Source: an uncultured Ellagibacter sp. (GTDB lineage: Bacteria > Actinomycetota > Coriobacteriia > Coriobacteriales > Eggerthellaceae). From it: 24,161 nucleotides of DNA. Positions 7,928 through 14,982 of this stretch are shown in pieces (position 1 is the first letter of the stretch; each line of letters opens with the position of its first letter). The translations under genes and the position numbers were made by a program. A model generated the notes under the pieces. The model had not been told where the DNA came from. It saw nothing but the letters and a program-made list of their open reading frames with translations, and searched no databases. The stretch is from the NCBI RefSeq assembly GCF_934636505.1, contig NZ_CAKUAL010000029.1:1-24161 (forward strand), read 5' to 3'.

Positions 7928-9280
7928 TTATCTCCAGGAGTAACCGATGATCTGGAACAGCACGAGCGTGTAGAGTACCAAAAAGAGGATAGCCGCTGCG
8001 GTGGCTCCCAGGCCGAGCAGGACGCTCTTCTTCGTCTTGTCGCCGCTCACGTCGTCTTCGATGGCATCCCACGCGTCGTCGGTGGTGACGATGCCCAAAA
8101 GCTTGCCGCGCTCGTCGACGACGGGCATTGCGGGGAGGTCGTACTTGAAGACGTCCGCCGCCACGTCGTCTTCCGTCTCGTCGGGCGAGGCGGTGATGAG
8201 GTCGGTGTACATGATGTCGTGCATGACCTTGCTGTCGTCGGTCAGGACGAGGGTGCGCAGCGACAGCACGCCGACGAGCTTGTCGTACTCGTCGAGCACG
8301 TAGACGTAGTGAACCGTCGGGTGCTCTTCGGGCAGCTCGCGCAGCACTTCGATCGTCTCGCGAACGGTGAAGGTTTCCGGCACGGCGACGAACTGGGTGG
8401 TCATCATACCGCCCGCGGTGCCGTCCTTGTACCCCAAAAGGCGGCGAATCTCGGCGGCGTCTTCTACGCCCATCAGGCGTAAGAGCGCTTCGGCCTTCTC
8501 ATAGGAGAGGTCGCGGACGATGTCGACAGCGTCGTCGGGGTCCATGTTGCCGAGGACGTTTGCGGCCTTGGCGTCGTCGAGGTCCTCGATGAAGTCGGCC
8601 TGGTACTCGTCTTCCATCTCGGAGATGGCCTCGGTTGCCTGGCTCTCGTCGAGGTGCTTGAAGACGTTCGCGCGCTGCTGCGGATCGAGCTGTTCCAAGA
8701 TGTCGGCGACGTCGGCGGGGTGCAGCTCGTCGAGGCGCTTGTGCGTGACGGAAAGCTGCACTTCCGAGAGGTCTCGGTCGAGCAGGTCCATGTAGTTCCA
8801 GGCGATGATGCGCTCGTCGATTTGCTTGTGGAAGGTTTTCGCGACGGAGACGACGGCGCGCTCGAGCCAGGGCGCAAGGCCTCGCAAGATGCCGCGGATG
8901 CCCACTTCAGCGCCGAGCAGGCGCAGCTGCGTGCCCGACTGCGAGAGCTTGAGGTCGTTTACGCGCACGACCTTAAGCCCCTGGGTGTCGACAATTTGGC
9001 GATCCATGAGGTCGCGCGCAAGAAGCACCTCGTCGGGCTGCAGGTAGCTGAAGCGGATGTCGGGCGAATCGACGGAAAGCTTGATGCCCTCGTCGTCGAA
9101 CTCGTCGACGTACTTTCGCCAGGAAATCATGAAGGGCACTTTGCCCGGCCCTTGGAAGGCGAGGCTCGTGATGCGGGGGAAGACCTCGCCGGTTGAGATT
9201 GCGAGGTCGGAGATCGTGCCGATTTTCTCGCCGGCGGAATCCACAACGGGCTTCCCCAGCATTTGGGATAGATAAAGCAT
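7928..9280 (-). CDS. PRC-barrel/MgtE_N/CBS regulatory protein with single TM anchor
   Basis: The product has 450 residues. In order: a PRC-barrel-like domain (about 1-75, GKPVVDSAGEKIGTISDLAI), a second related stretch (about 85-135), an MgtE N-terminal superhelix (about 180-285, with RLDELHPADVADILEQLDP and several DP/DD repeats), two CBS domains (about 290-345 and 352-410, beginning with GGMMTTQFVAVPETFTV), and one hydrophobic helix (419-443). True MgtE channels end in five pore helices; here a single anchor replaces them, so this cannot be the channel. It is probably a Mg2+-sensing partner that gates the transporter encoded three bases downstream. The start is ATG 9280 with AAGGGAG upstream. 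Partnership is inferred from operon structure and from the known Mg2+-sensing role of MgtE_N/CBS. Confidence 0.88.
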   Translation of the reverse strand: MLYLSQMLGKPVVDSAGEKIGTISDLAISTGEVFPRITSLAFQGPGKVPFMISWRKYVDEFDDEGIKLSVDSPDIRFSYLQPDEVLLARDLMDRQIVDTQGLKVVRVNDLKLSQSGTQLRLLGAEVGIRGILRGLAPWLERAVVSVAKTFHKQIDERIIAWNYMDLLDRDLSEVQLSVTHKRLDELHPADVADILEQLDPQQRANVFKHLDESQATEAISEMEDEYQADFIEDLDDAKAANVLGNMDPDDAVDIVRDLSYEKAEALLRLMGVEDAAEIRRLLGYKDGTAGGMMTTQFVAVPETFTVRETIEVLRELPEEHPTVHYVYVLDEYDKLVGVLSLRTLVLTDDSKVMHDIMYTDLITASPDETEDDVAADVFKYDLPAMPVVDERGKLLGIVTTDDAWDAIEDDVSGDKTKKSVLLGLGATAAAILFLVLYTLVLFQIIGYSWR

Positions 9281-9478
9281 GGCGCTCCCTTACGTTCTGA
9301 TGCGCCGTTAGGCCGTGCTTTGGAATCGTACCACTCGGGGGAATTTTCCCAGGTAAAATCTTTGTCAGGCCTGGCGCATTGCAGTCGACCCTCGACTGCC
9401 GACGCGGGGAGCCGAAGGGTTACATACTGTGAGGCTTATGTTTTCGAACCTTCAAGTACGGACCTTTCCTCCAACAAT
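9281..9478 (-). promoter_or_regulatory. 5' leader of the Mg2+ operon with a hairpin
   Basis: About 200 bp separate the tRNA-Arg terminator from the MgtE-like gene. The clearest element is a perfect 8-bp stem with a 3-base loop at 9381-9399 (GCAGTCGA/TCGACTGC). A shorter GGGAA/TTCCC stem is at 9339-9350, and GGCGC/GCGCC (9281-9285/9302-9306) flanks the ribosome binding site. A possible promoter, TTCGAA-16 bp-TATGTA, is on the minus strand near 9430. I see no match to the conserved M-box (ykoK) riboswitch segments. Whether the leader senses Mg2+ is open. Confidence 0.35.
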
Positions 9479-9515
9479 AAAAAAACCGCACGTGTTGGTG
9501 ACCCAATCGTTGCGG
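9479..9515 (-). terminator. Terminator of tRNA-Arg
   Basis: On the minus strand CCGCA...TTGG and CCAA...TGCGG form a stem with an internal loop, followed by seven T residues (A-run 9479-9485 on the plus strand). It begins 16 bp past the tRNA CCA end. Confidence 0.8.
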
Positions 9516-9530
9516 AGTAATAAGCTGAAA

Positions 9531-9607
9531 TGGTGCGCCATGAGGGATTCGAACCCCCGGCGTACTGATTCGTAGTCAGTCCCTCTATCCAGCTGAGGTA
9601 ATGGCGC
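9531..9607 (-). tRNA. tRNA-Arg(ACG)
   Basis: The full cloverleaf can be folded: acceptor GCGCCAT/ATGGCGC, D-stem CCTC/GAGG with an AGCTGGATA loop, anticodon stem ACTGA/TCAGT with loop CTACGAA (anticodon ACG), T-arm with loop TTCGAAT, discriminator A, and an encoded CCA (9531-9533). The length is 77 nt including CCA. A34 of this tRNA is the classic target of the tRNA adenosine deaminase TadA, whose gene is also in this window (21832-22320). Confidence 0.97.
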
Positions 9608-9627
9608 ACTTCTAAACAGCAACGGAT

Positions 9628-9656
9628 ATTATGCCAGTGGATGAGGAAGGTGTCAA
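9628..9656 (-). promoter_or_regulatory. Promoter of tRNA-Arg
   Basis: TTGACA (9651-9656) and CATAAT (9628-9633) are separated by exactly 17 bp on the minus strand. This predicts initiation around 9621, about 14 nt before the mature tRNA 5' end. Confidence 0.85.
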
Positions 9657-9867
9657 CAACTTTTTTCAAAAAAATGGGGGCGAAATCGAATTGCCTGCTC
9701 GTGGGGCCGTTTCGCCTCACTTGCCTCGCCTCATTTTCTGGGGCGCCCTCTTCTTCTTATTGCGCGCAGATTACATTCTCGCGCAGATTTGCCGAATCCC
9801 GGGAGCGTTGAGCGGTCGGGCGTTGCAAGGCGTTATCATGGTGAAACGAGAATGAAAGGTGACGCGC

Positions 9868-11211
9868 ATGAACGACGAGCGTATCGATCTCTATAAGCAG
9901 TTCGAGAGAATCAATTACATCGACCCATCCTATTACGAGAAGTTCCGCGTGAAACGAGGCTTGCGCAATGCCGACGGCACCGGCGTGCTCGCGGGCATGA
10001 CGAACATCTCGAACGTGCACGGCTATCTGCTTTCCGACGGTGACAAGCTGCCTGACGAGGGCTCGCTGCGCCTGCGCGGTTACGAGATTACCGACCTGCT
10101 CGGCGAGGAGAGCTCCACGACTCGTTTCAGCTTCGAAGAGGTAGCCTACCTGCTGCTTCTCGGCGAGCTGCCCACGCGAGACCAGCTCGACACCTTCATC
10201 GCTGCGATCGATGCGCAGCGCGAGCTGCCCGACGGCTTCACCGCATCGATGATCCTGAAGGACACCCCGCCTGACATCATGAACGTGCTGGCCCGCTCGA
10301 TCCTTCTTCTGTATGCCTACGACCCCAATGCGGAAGATCGCTCTCCCGAGCACGAGATCAACACGGCAATTTCCCTCATGTCGCGCGTGCCGCGCATGAT
10401 GGTCCTTACCTATTATGCCCAGCAGGCGCGCTACCACAACGGCTCCATGATCATGCATCGCTTTATCTCCGGCCAGTCGACGGCTGAGACCATCCTGTCG
10501 ATGCTTCGACCCAATCGCGAGTTCACGCCGGAAGAGGCGCGCATGCTCGACGTCATGCTGTGCCTGCACGCCGAGCACGGCGGCGGCAACAACTCCACGT
10601 TCACCACGCGCGTCATGTCCTCGGCCGACACGGACCCGTATTCGGTGTATGCGGCGGCCATCTGCTCTCTTAAGGGAAAGAAACATGGCGGCGCGAACCA
10701 CCAGGTCAGGGCGATGCAGGCCGACATAAAGCAGCATGTGTCGAATTGGGAAGACGACGACGAGGTTGCCGATTACCTGGCGAAGATCGTGAACAAGCAG
10801 GCCTATGACAAGTCGGGCCTGGTCTACGGCATGGGACATGCGGTGTATACGCTCTCCGACCCGCGCGCCGTGATTTGCAAGAAGTATGCGAAGAATCTCG
10901 CCGAGGGAACGGAATTCGAGGCGGAATACCGGCTCCTCGAGAGCATCGAGCGCCTGGCGCCCGAGGTGATTCTGCGCGAGCGCGGCACGAAGAAGGACAT
11001 GTGTGCGAACATCGATATGTATTCTGGCTTCGTGTACTCCATGATGGGGATTCCCGAAGACCTGTACACTCCCCTGTTCGCCTGCGCCCGCATGGCGGGT
11101 TGGGCTGCTCACCGTTTCGAGGAGATCGTTGCGGGTAAGCGCATCATCCGCCCGGCATACAAGAGCACGCGCAGCGGAAGCCGTCCGTACACGCCGATCT
11201 CCGAGCGCTAG
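9868..11211 (+). CDS. gltA: Citrate synthase
   Basis: This 447-residue enzyme condenses oxaloacetate and acetyl-CoA to citrate and CoA, feeding 2-oxoglutarate and glutamate synthesis in an organism that probably runs an incomplete TCA pathway. The catalytic residues are recognisable: His273 in KKHGGAN, His324 in GMGHAVYTLSDPRA, and Asp383 in NIDMYSGFVY. HAEHGGGNNSTFTTRVMSS precedes the first. The sequence style (RGYEITDLL, LLLLGELPT) is that of the clostridial/actinobacterial branch. I prefer ATG 9868, with AAAGGTG ending seven bases upstream, over the in-frame GTG 9859, which overlaps that binding site. The gene runs alone; a hairpin follows nine bases after the stop and also precedes the next small gene. 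The 260-bp region upstream holds the tRNA-Arg promoter on the other strand. Confidence 0.97.
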   Translation: MNDERIDLYKQFERINYIDPSYYEKFRVKRGLRNADGTGVLAGMTNISNVHGYLLSDGDKLPDEGSLRLRGYEITDLLGEESSTTRFSFEEVAYLLLLGELPTRDQLDTFIAAIDAQRELPDGFTASMILKDTPPDIMNVLARSILLLYAYDPNAEDRSPEHEINTAISLMSRVPRMMVLTYYAQQARYHNGSMIMHRFISGQSTAETILSMLRPNREFTPEEARMLDVMLCLHAEHGGGNNSTFTTRVMSSADTDPYSVYAAAICSLKGKKHGGANHQVRAMQADIKQHVSNWEDDDEVADYLAKIVNKQAYDKSGLVYGMGHAVYTLSDPRAVICKKYAKNLAEGTEFEAEYRLLESIERLAPEVILRERGTKKDMCANIDMYSGFVYSMMGIPEDLYTPLFACARMAGWAAHRFEEIVAGKRIIRPAYKSTRSGSRPYTPISER

Positions 11212-11219
11212 TTTTTGTT

Positions 11220-11245
11220 GGTAAGGGCGCTATAATGCCCTTACC
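11220..11245 (+). promoter_or_regulatory. Inverted repeat enclosing a -10 box
   Basis: GGTAAGGGC (11220-11228) and GCCCTTACC (11237-11245) form a perfect 9-bp inverted repeat, and its 8-base spacer contains a consensus TATAAT (11231-11236). It begins nine bases after the citrate synthase stop. It could be a repressor operator over the promoter of the following small gene, a terminator for citrate synthase, or both. The -35 region is weak and no T-run follows. Confidence 0.55.
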
Positions 11246-11277
11246 AGGAGGAGTTGGAAGAGGGAGAGGAGGTGCGC

Positions 11278-11493
11278 ATGCCGCCGAAATTTCCGAAGGG
11301 CAATGTGCGGCTTATGACCGACGAGGACCTCGACGGGTTCACGCTCGATCAGCTGAAGTGCCGCGCGTGCAGCGGCTATGGAAACTGCGGTTACAAGCAG
11401 ATGAACATCTACAACGGCAAGGCCGTTTCCATCTGCCAAATGCGCAAGAAGAAGCTGCAGTGCGAACGCGATGGCGTTCCCTTTGAGATGTAG
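11278..11493 (+). CDS. Four-cysteine small protein of unknown function
   Basis: The product has 71 residues. ATG 11278 is chosen because a near-perfect AGGAGGTG lies immediately upstream; an in-frame TTG at 11254 is less likely. The first third is acidic (MTDEDLDGFTLDQLK). The core holds four cysteines in the pattern C-x2-C-x5-C, then SICQMRKKKLQC, which adds further cysteines near the end. Such spacing could bind zinc or an iron-sulfur cluster. The basic MRKKKLQCERD segment is nucleic-acid-friendly, but nothing more specific can be claimed. I do not recognise the family. The gene has its own strong ribosome binding site and a -10 box inside an inverted repeat, so it is probably expressed independently of citrate synthase. 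Confidence 0.75.
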   Translation: MPPKFPKGNVRLMTDEDLDGFTLDQLKCRACSGYGNCGYKQMNIYNGKAVSICQMRKKKLQCERDGVPFEM

Positions 11494-11500
11494 CCTCACG

Positions 11501-11529
11501 GATGGGCCTCGCGACAAGCGGGGCCCATC
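11501..11529 (+). terminator. Hairpin after the cysteine-rich small gene
   Basis: GATGGGCC (11501-11508) pairs with GGCCCATC (11522-11529) in a perfect 8-bp stem, eight bases after the stop codon. No T-run follows. Confidence 0.5.
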
Positions 11530-11541
11530 TGCGTTGGCGGC

Positions 11542-11598
11542 ATGAAAAACGCCCGAGGGCATCGGGCGTGTGTTGACCTGGCGGAGGAAGTAGGATTT
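11542..11598. repeat. Direct repeat copy 1: tRNA-Ser 3' end plus terminator
   Basis: These 57 bases match 11730-11786 with only two substitutions. The copy contains the tRNA-Ser(TGA) terminator hairpin (11545-11569) and about 20 bases of the tRNA 3' end, including CCA, then diverges inside the T-arm. It is therefore a truncated tRNA duplicate on the minus strand, not a functional gene. The short frame reading through it is spurious. Confidence 0.85.
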
Positions 11599-11654
11599 CG
11601 CGTCCGCTCCGAGGCCGCAGCCCCTCCCTCGCAAGCTCGGTCGGGCGAATTCCT

Positions 11655-11679
11655 AAAAACGCTTCGCTGGAGCGTTTTT
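11655..11679. repeat. Inverted repeat between the two direct repeats
   Basis: A perfect 9-bp inverted repeat, AAAAACGCT and AGCGTTTTT with a 7-base spacer, is flanked by an outer pair GAATTCC/GGAATTC (11647-11653 and 11692-11698). The A5/T5 ends make it look like a bidirectional terminator. It sits in the 131-bp insert (11599-11729) between the duplicated tRNA ends. Confidence 0.7.
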
Positions 11680-11729
11680 GCCCTGCGGGCCGGAATTCCA
11701 CCTCATCGGTTCAAATCCTTCTCCCGGAA

Positions 11730-11786
11730 ATGAAAAACGCCCGAGGGTATCGGGCGTGTATTGACCTGGCGGAGGAAGTAGGATTT
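11730..11786. repeat. Direct repeat copy 2: intact tRNA-Ser 3' end plus terminator
   Basis: This is the copy belonging to the complete tRNA-Ser(TGA). It shares 55 of 57 bases with 11542-11598. The period is 188 bp. Just before it, GGTTCAAATCC on the plus strand (11708-11718) resembles a further T-arm in the opposite orientation. Confidence 0.85.
11733..11757 (-). terminator. Terminator of tRNA-Ser(TGA)
   Basis: On the minus strand CGCCCGA and TCGGGCG (8 bp with the closing A-T pair) are followed by five T residues. It begins nine bases past the tRNA CCA end. Confidence 0.88.
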
Positions 11787-11854
11787 GAACCCACGGAACC
11801 TTGCGGCTCAACAGTTTTCAAGACTGCCGCCTTCAACCACTCGGCCATTCCTCC
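11767..11854 (-). tRNA. tRNA-Ser(TGA)
   Basis: The acceptor GGAGGAA/TTCCTCC, discriminator G and encoded CCA (11767-11769) are present. The anticodon loop CTTGAAA gives anticodon TGA. A long variable arm (GAGCCGCAAGGTTC) and T-loop TTCAAAT make it a class II serine tRNA of 88 nt with CCA. Its 3' end is duplicated at 11542-11598. Confidence 0.96.
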
Positions 11855-11865
11855 AGTGAGACCAG

Positions 11866-11874
11866 ATTATATCA
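11866..11874 (-). promoter_or_regulatory. Extended -10 promoter of tRNA-Ser(TGA)
   Basis: TGATATAAT on the minus strand is a perfect extended -10 element (TGnTATAAT), 11 bases before the tRNA 5' end. The -35 region is poor, as is tolerated with an extended -10. Confidence 0.65.
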
Positions 11875-12113
11875 GGTGCTTGATTGACGCGGCGCCATCT
11901 GTCGGAATTCTCCAAGTCTCCTTTGTGCGCGCGTCCCGACGGTGCCTCGTCTTGCGCCCGTCGCGCTCGTTCCAACCCCTGTCCAAGCGCAAGCTCCCTA
12001 TTCATAGCAGTTCAATATGTCCGTTCGGCAAATTTTGCTTTACGCGGCTAAAGTTCGTTGTATCGTGCAAGATGCGTATATGAATTCGCGCCAGTATTTA
12101 TGAGGAGCAAACG

Positions 12114-13166
12114 ATGACCGTCGAGAAAAAAGACCTGGACTGGGGCAGCCTCGATTTCGGCTACCATAAGACCGACTACAGCTTTGAAGCGCATTGGAAA
12201 GATGGTGAATGGGATGAGGGCGGCCTGACCACCGATCACGACCTGCACCTTTCCGAGTGCGCGGGCATTTTCCACTATTGCCAGGAGGTCTTCGAGGGTC
12301 TGAAGGCCTACACCACCGAGGATGGCTCGATCGTCTGCTTCCGCCCCGACATGAACGCCGAGCGTATGTTCGCCTCCGCCGAGCGTCTCGAGATGCCTGG
12401 CTTCCCGAAGGACAAGTTCATCGAGGCCGTGAAGGCCGTTGTGAGCGCGAACGCCGCCTGGGTGCCGCCGTTTGGTTCGGGTGCTACGCTCTACGTGCGT
12501 CCGTTCATGATCGGTTCGGGCGAGGTCATCGGCGTTGCCCCCGCTCCCGAGTACACCTTCCGCATCCTGGTTACGCCGGTCGGCCCGTACTTCAAAGGCG
12601 GCTTGAAGCCGATCAAGCTGCGCGTCTCCGAGTACGACCGCGCCGCACCGCATGGCACGGGCAACATCAAGGCGGGCTTGAACTATGCTATGTCGCTGCG
12701 CCCGACGATGGAGGCGCATCGCGGCGGCTATGCCGAGAACCTCTATCTCGACTCCGAGTCGCGCACTTACGTTGAGGAAACGGGCGGCGCGAACGTGCTG
12801 TTCGTGAAGGAGGACGGTACGCTCGTGGTGCCGAAGTCGCACACCGACTCCATCCTGCCTTCCATCACGCGTCGCAGCCTTGTTCAGGTTGCGAAGGATT
12901 TGGGCATGACGGTCGACGAACGCTATGTCACCTGGGAAGAGGTCGCTGGTGGCGAGTTCGTTGAGTGCGGCCTGTGCGGCACTGCGGCGGTTATCTCCCC
13001 AGTCGGTCAGATCGACAACAAGGTCAACGGCGCCGACCAGGAAGTTGTCTTCCCTGCTGGTTGCACCGAGATCGGCCCGGTGATGAAGAAGCTCCGCGAA
13101 ACGCTCACGGGCATCCAGGACGGCGCCCTCGAGGACAAGCACGGCTGGGTCTGCAAGATCGGCTAG
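12114..13166 (+). CDS. ilvE: Branched-chain amino-acid aminotransferase
   Basis: This 350-residue PLP-dependent fold-type IV transaminase interconverts Val, Leu and Ile with their 2-oxo acids, using 2-oxoglutarate/glutamate. The length and motif order fit group II BCATs: the N-terminal LDFGYHKTDYSF, the HYCQEVFEGLKAY loop near residue 57, LYVRPFMIGSG, and the PLP lysine K186 in HGTGNIKAGLNYA. These are followed by EETGGANVLFV (about 222) and the CGTAAVISPVG phosphate-binding segment near the C-terminus. The start is ATG 12114, with GAGGAG seven bases upstream. The 259-bp region before it holds the tRNA-Ser promoter on the other strand and no clear T-box or promoter. The gene is monocistronic and closed by a strong terminator. 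Both synthesis and fermentation of branched-chain amino acids are possible roles. Confidence 0.96.
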   Translation: MTVEKKDLDWGSLDFGYHKTDYSFEAHWKDGEWDEGGLTTDHDLHLSECAGIFHYCQEVFEGLKAYTTEDGSIVCFRPDMNAERMFASAERLEMPGFPKDKFIEAVKAVVSANAAWVPPFGSGATLYVRPFMIGSGEVIGVAPAPEYTFRILVTPVGPYFKGGLKPIKLRVSEYDRAAPHGTGNIKAGLNYAMSLRPTMEAHRGGYAENLYLDSESRTYVEETGGANVLFVKEDGTLVVPKSHTDSILPSITRRSLVQVAKDLGMTVDERYVTWEEVAGGEFVECGLCGTAAVISPVGQIDNKVNGADQEVVFPAGCTEIGPVMKKLRETLTGIQDGALEDKHGWVCKIG

Positions 13167-13213
13167 CGCGCAACGGATGCGAACACGCTTCGGATTCAAC
13201 TGATTGTAAAATG

Positions 13214-13248
13214 AAAGGCCTGATGGGTAATGCCGTCAGGCCTTTTTT
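13214..13248 (+). terminator. Rho-independent terminator after ilvE
   Basis: AAAGGCCTGA (13214-13223) pairs with TCAGGCCTTT (13236-13245), extended by TGG/CCG, and runs into six T residues. It starts 48 bp past the stop codon. On the minus strand it may also limit read-through from the LuxR-type gene. Confidence 0.93.
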
Positions 13249-13381
13249 GATGAAGGATTGCTTTCGCGATGGCGCCGCTTTCGTCTTCGCCGTTCGCGCC
13301 ACTTGTTGCTGGCGCCTTCGCTGCTCGAGTTTATTCGCCGCTGGCATCTTCTGCGCTCGCGCTTTCTGCCTTCTCGCTGGG

Positions 13382-14935
13382 CTAATCCTCGCGGTTCTCC
13401 CTTGCTTGCGCGCCGTTTTGCGACTCCTCGATGAAACGCGCGGTCAGGCCGGTGCGCGTTTGGGTGCCCGTCTTCTTGTACAGCGAAGTGAGATGATGTT
13501 GAACGGTTCGCAGCCCGACGCCCAGCTCTGCTGCGACGTGCTTGAGCGGCCGCTCATCCGAGACCACTGCAGCGAGAACGTCGCTTTCCCGCTTCGTGAG
13601 TCCATACGACTCGCAAAATGCCGCAAGAGTCTCCTCGGGGCTTCGAGGAGGAGCCATCTCGGGGGGTTCTTGGTCGGTATCAACCGCGCTCTCATGATCG
13701 GGCGTTTCTTCGGAGCCTGCCGACTTTTCGGAATACGATGAGATGCGCTCTTCATAGTCGGGGGCGAGCATCCCTGCGCGCGTCATCAAGATGAGAACAG
13801 CCGCGAACAGCACAAAGGCGAGCGAAGTGAGCGCCTGGTCATTGGCTTGCGCGAGGGCGGCCGAAGGAATCGTGACGACCAGCGCGACAACGTTGCTGAT
13901 AACCTTCCCCATTCCCGCCCAAAGTTGGGGAACTCGCATATAGGCCGCGAGCCAGATGAACAGTGATAAGTAGAAAACAGCGAAGATCCCCGATCCTGCG
14001 TAGAACACAACGCGGCAGACGGTGATATTCAAGCCCGACCCTGCGGCAAGCGCCGCGGCTGTTGCAAGGAAAGCGACGCAGAGGACCGCCGTTCCCATAT
14101 GGCGGCGACGATCGAGGTCAAAGAATATGCCTGCTGCGACCCCGCAGACTGCGACGACAAGCCGGGGCCAGGCTTCGGCGTATTGATTGACCCAGGGGGT
14201 TCCGAGTGAAGTTACGCTGTTAAGGACGTTAAACAGCACCGCGAGCAGAATGGTCAGCGCGACAAGTTGGAGGGCGAAGCGCCGTGGCTCTTGAAGGCTG
14301 GGCGAAGCGGCGAATCCCTGAAGGTCGAGAATCTTGCGAGGATATATCGGATTGCCCATGCGGTCCACCGCTGCCCCCTCGCAGGGTACTTGAAGCGACG
14401 GCCAGCCGAAGAGCGCCACGAGCGAGAAGGCGATGATACCAAGGCCTAAAAAGGCGGCGTCGCCCGCTCTTCCCAGTGGAATGTGGAAGCAAATCAGATG
14501 AAGGAGAATCCCTGCGGCATGAGCGAGCGCGACGCACGTGGTCAGGCGATCGCTTCGCGCAAGCATCATCGCCACGCCAAAATAAGCACCGCCGCCGAGG
14601 ACGCCCATAATGAAAAACGAGAGGTAACCAGCCCCGACAATCGCGATAGGCGAGGAGACCGTCGCTGCAACGATGAGGCTTGCAACCCAGAGGATGGCGA
14701 AAACGAGAGCCACTCCCCGCCGTTTTCTTCGAGAAAGCTTCAAGCTGTAGAGCGGATAGCAGAGGAATCCCAAGGCATTGAGGCCCATTATCGGGACAAT
14801 TGTTGTAACGAACCCAGGCTCAAGCGAAAAGGACGACATGCTCGAGAGGTAAAACGAATTGCTCTCGAGAAAAATGAAGTAGAAAAGCGCGAGCGAAACC
14901 ATCGCGACAAAGGTATTTTTCGCAATGGCGTTCAT
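13382..14935 (-). CDS. Membrane-bound LuxR-type transcriptional regulator
   Basis: The 517-residue product has a two-part architecture. Residues 1 to about 390 hold about 12 hydrophobic segments arranged like a transporter-derived sensor. A polar, acidic linker follows (about 395-440), then a C-terminal GerE/LuxR helix-turn-helix (445-500): LTKRESDVLAAVV, AAELGVGLRTVQHHLTSLYKK. This design is widespread in Eggerthellaceae, where such regulators are often encoded beside the genes they control. No phosphoacceptor receiver domain is present, so the membrane part is presumably the sensor. The start is ATG 14935, preceded by GGAAAAG. It is divergent from the giant adhesin gene across a 431-bp gap with a 34-bp palindrome, making that adhesin the obvious candidate target. 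The ligand is unknown. Confidence 0.92.
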   Translation of the reverse strand: MNAIAKNTFVAMVSLALFYFIFLESNSFYLSSMSSFSLEPGFVTTIVPIMGLNALGFLCYPLYSLKLSRRKRRGVALVFAILWVASLIVAATVSSPIAIVGAGYLSFFIMGVLGGGAYFGVAMMLARSDRLTTCVALAHAAGILLHLICFHIPLGRAGDAAFLGLGIIAFSLVALFGWPSLQVPCEGAAVDRMGNPIYPRKILDLQGFAASPSLQEPRRFALQLVALTILLAVLFNVLNSVTSLGTPWVNQYAEAWPRLVVAVCGVAAGIFFDLDRRRHMGTAVLCVAFLATAAALAAGSGLNITVCRVVFYAGSGIFAVFYLSLFIWLAAYMRVPQLWAGMGKVISNVVALVVTIPSAALAQANDQALTSLAFVLFAAVLILMTRAGMLAPDYEERISSYSEKSAGSEETPDHESAVDTDQEPPEMAPPRSPEETLAAFCESYGLTKRESDVLAAVVSDERPLKHVAAELGVGLRTVQHHLTSLYKKTGTQTRTGLTARFIEESQNGAQARENRED

Positions 14936-14982
14936 AAAAAGTCTTTTCCGATTCTTGATTGAACAGTTTTCCTCTGACCGTC

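Noticed and set aside
9281..9478. M-box Mg2+ riboswitch before the MgtE-like gene
   Set aside because: The conserved GUUAGGUGAGGCUCC and GCUGCUGCCCA segments are absent on the minus strand; a GTGAGGCTTATG stretch occurs only on the wrong strand.
9631..9855. 74-codon plus-strand frame before citrate synthase
   Set aside because: It overlaps the tRNA-Arg promoter, has no ribosome binding site, and its translation looks non-biological.
11542..11733. Short frames starting MKNARG at 11542 and 11730
   Set aside because: They read through tRNA-Ser sequence and its terminator; the similarity of the two comes from the duplicated tRNA end, not from protein selection.
12017..12103. 28-codon frame ending just before the ilvE ribosome binding site, considered as a branched-chain leader peptide
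   Set aside because: Ile/Leu/Val codons are not clustered in a run, there is no binding site, and no competing hairpins or terminator are visible.
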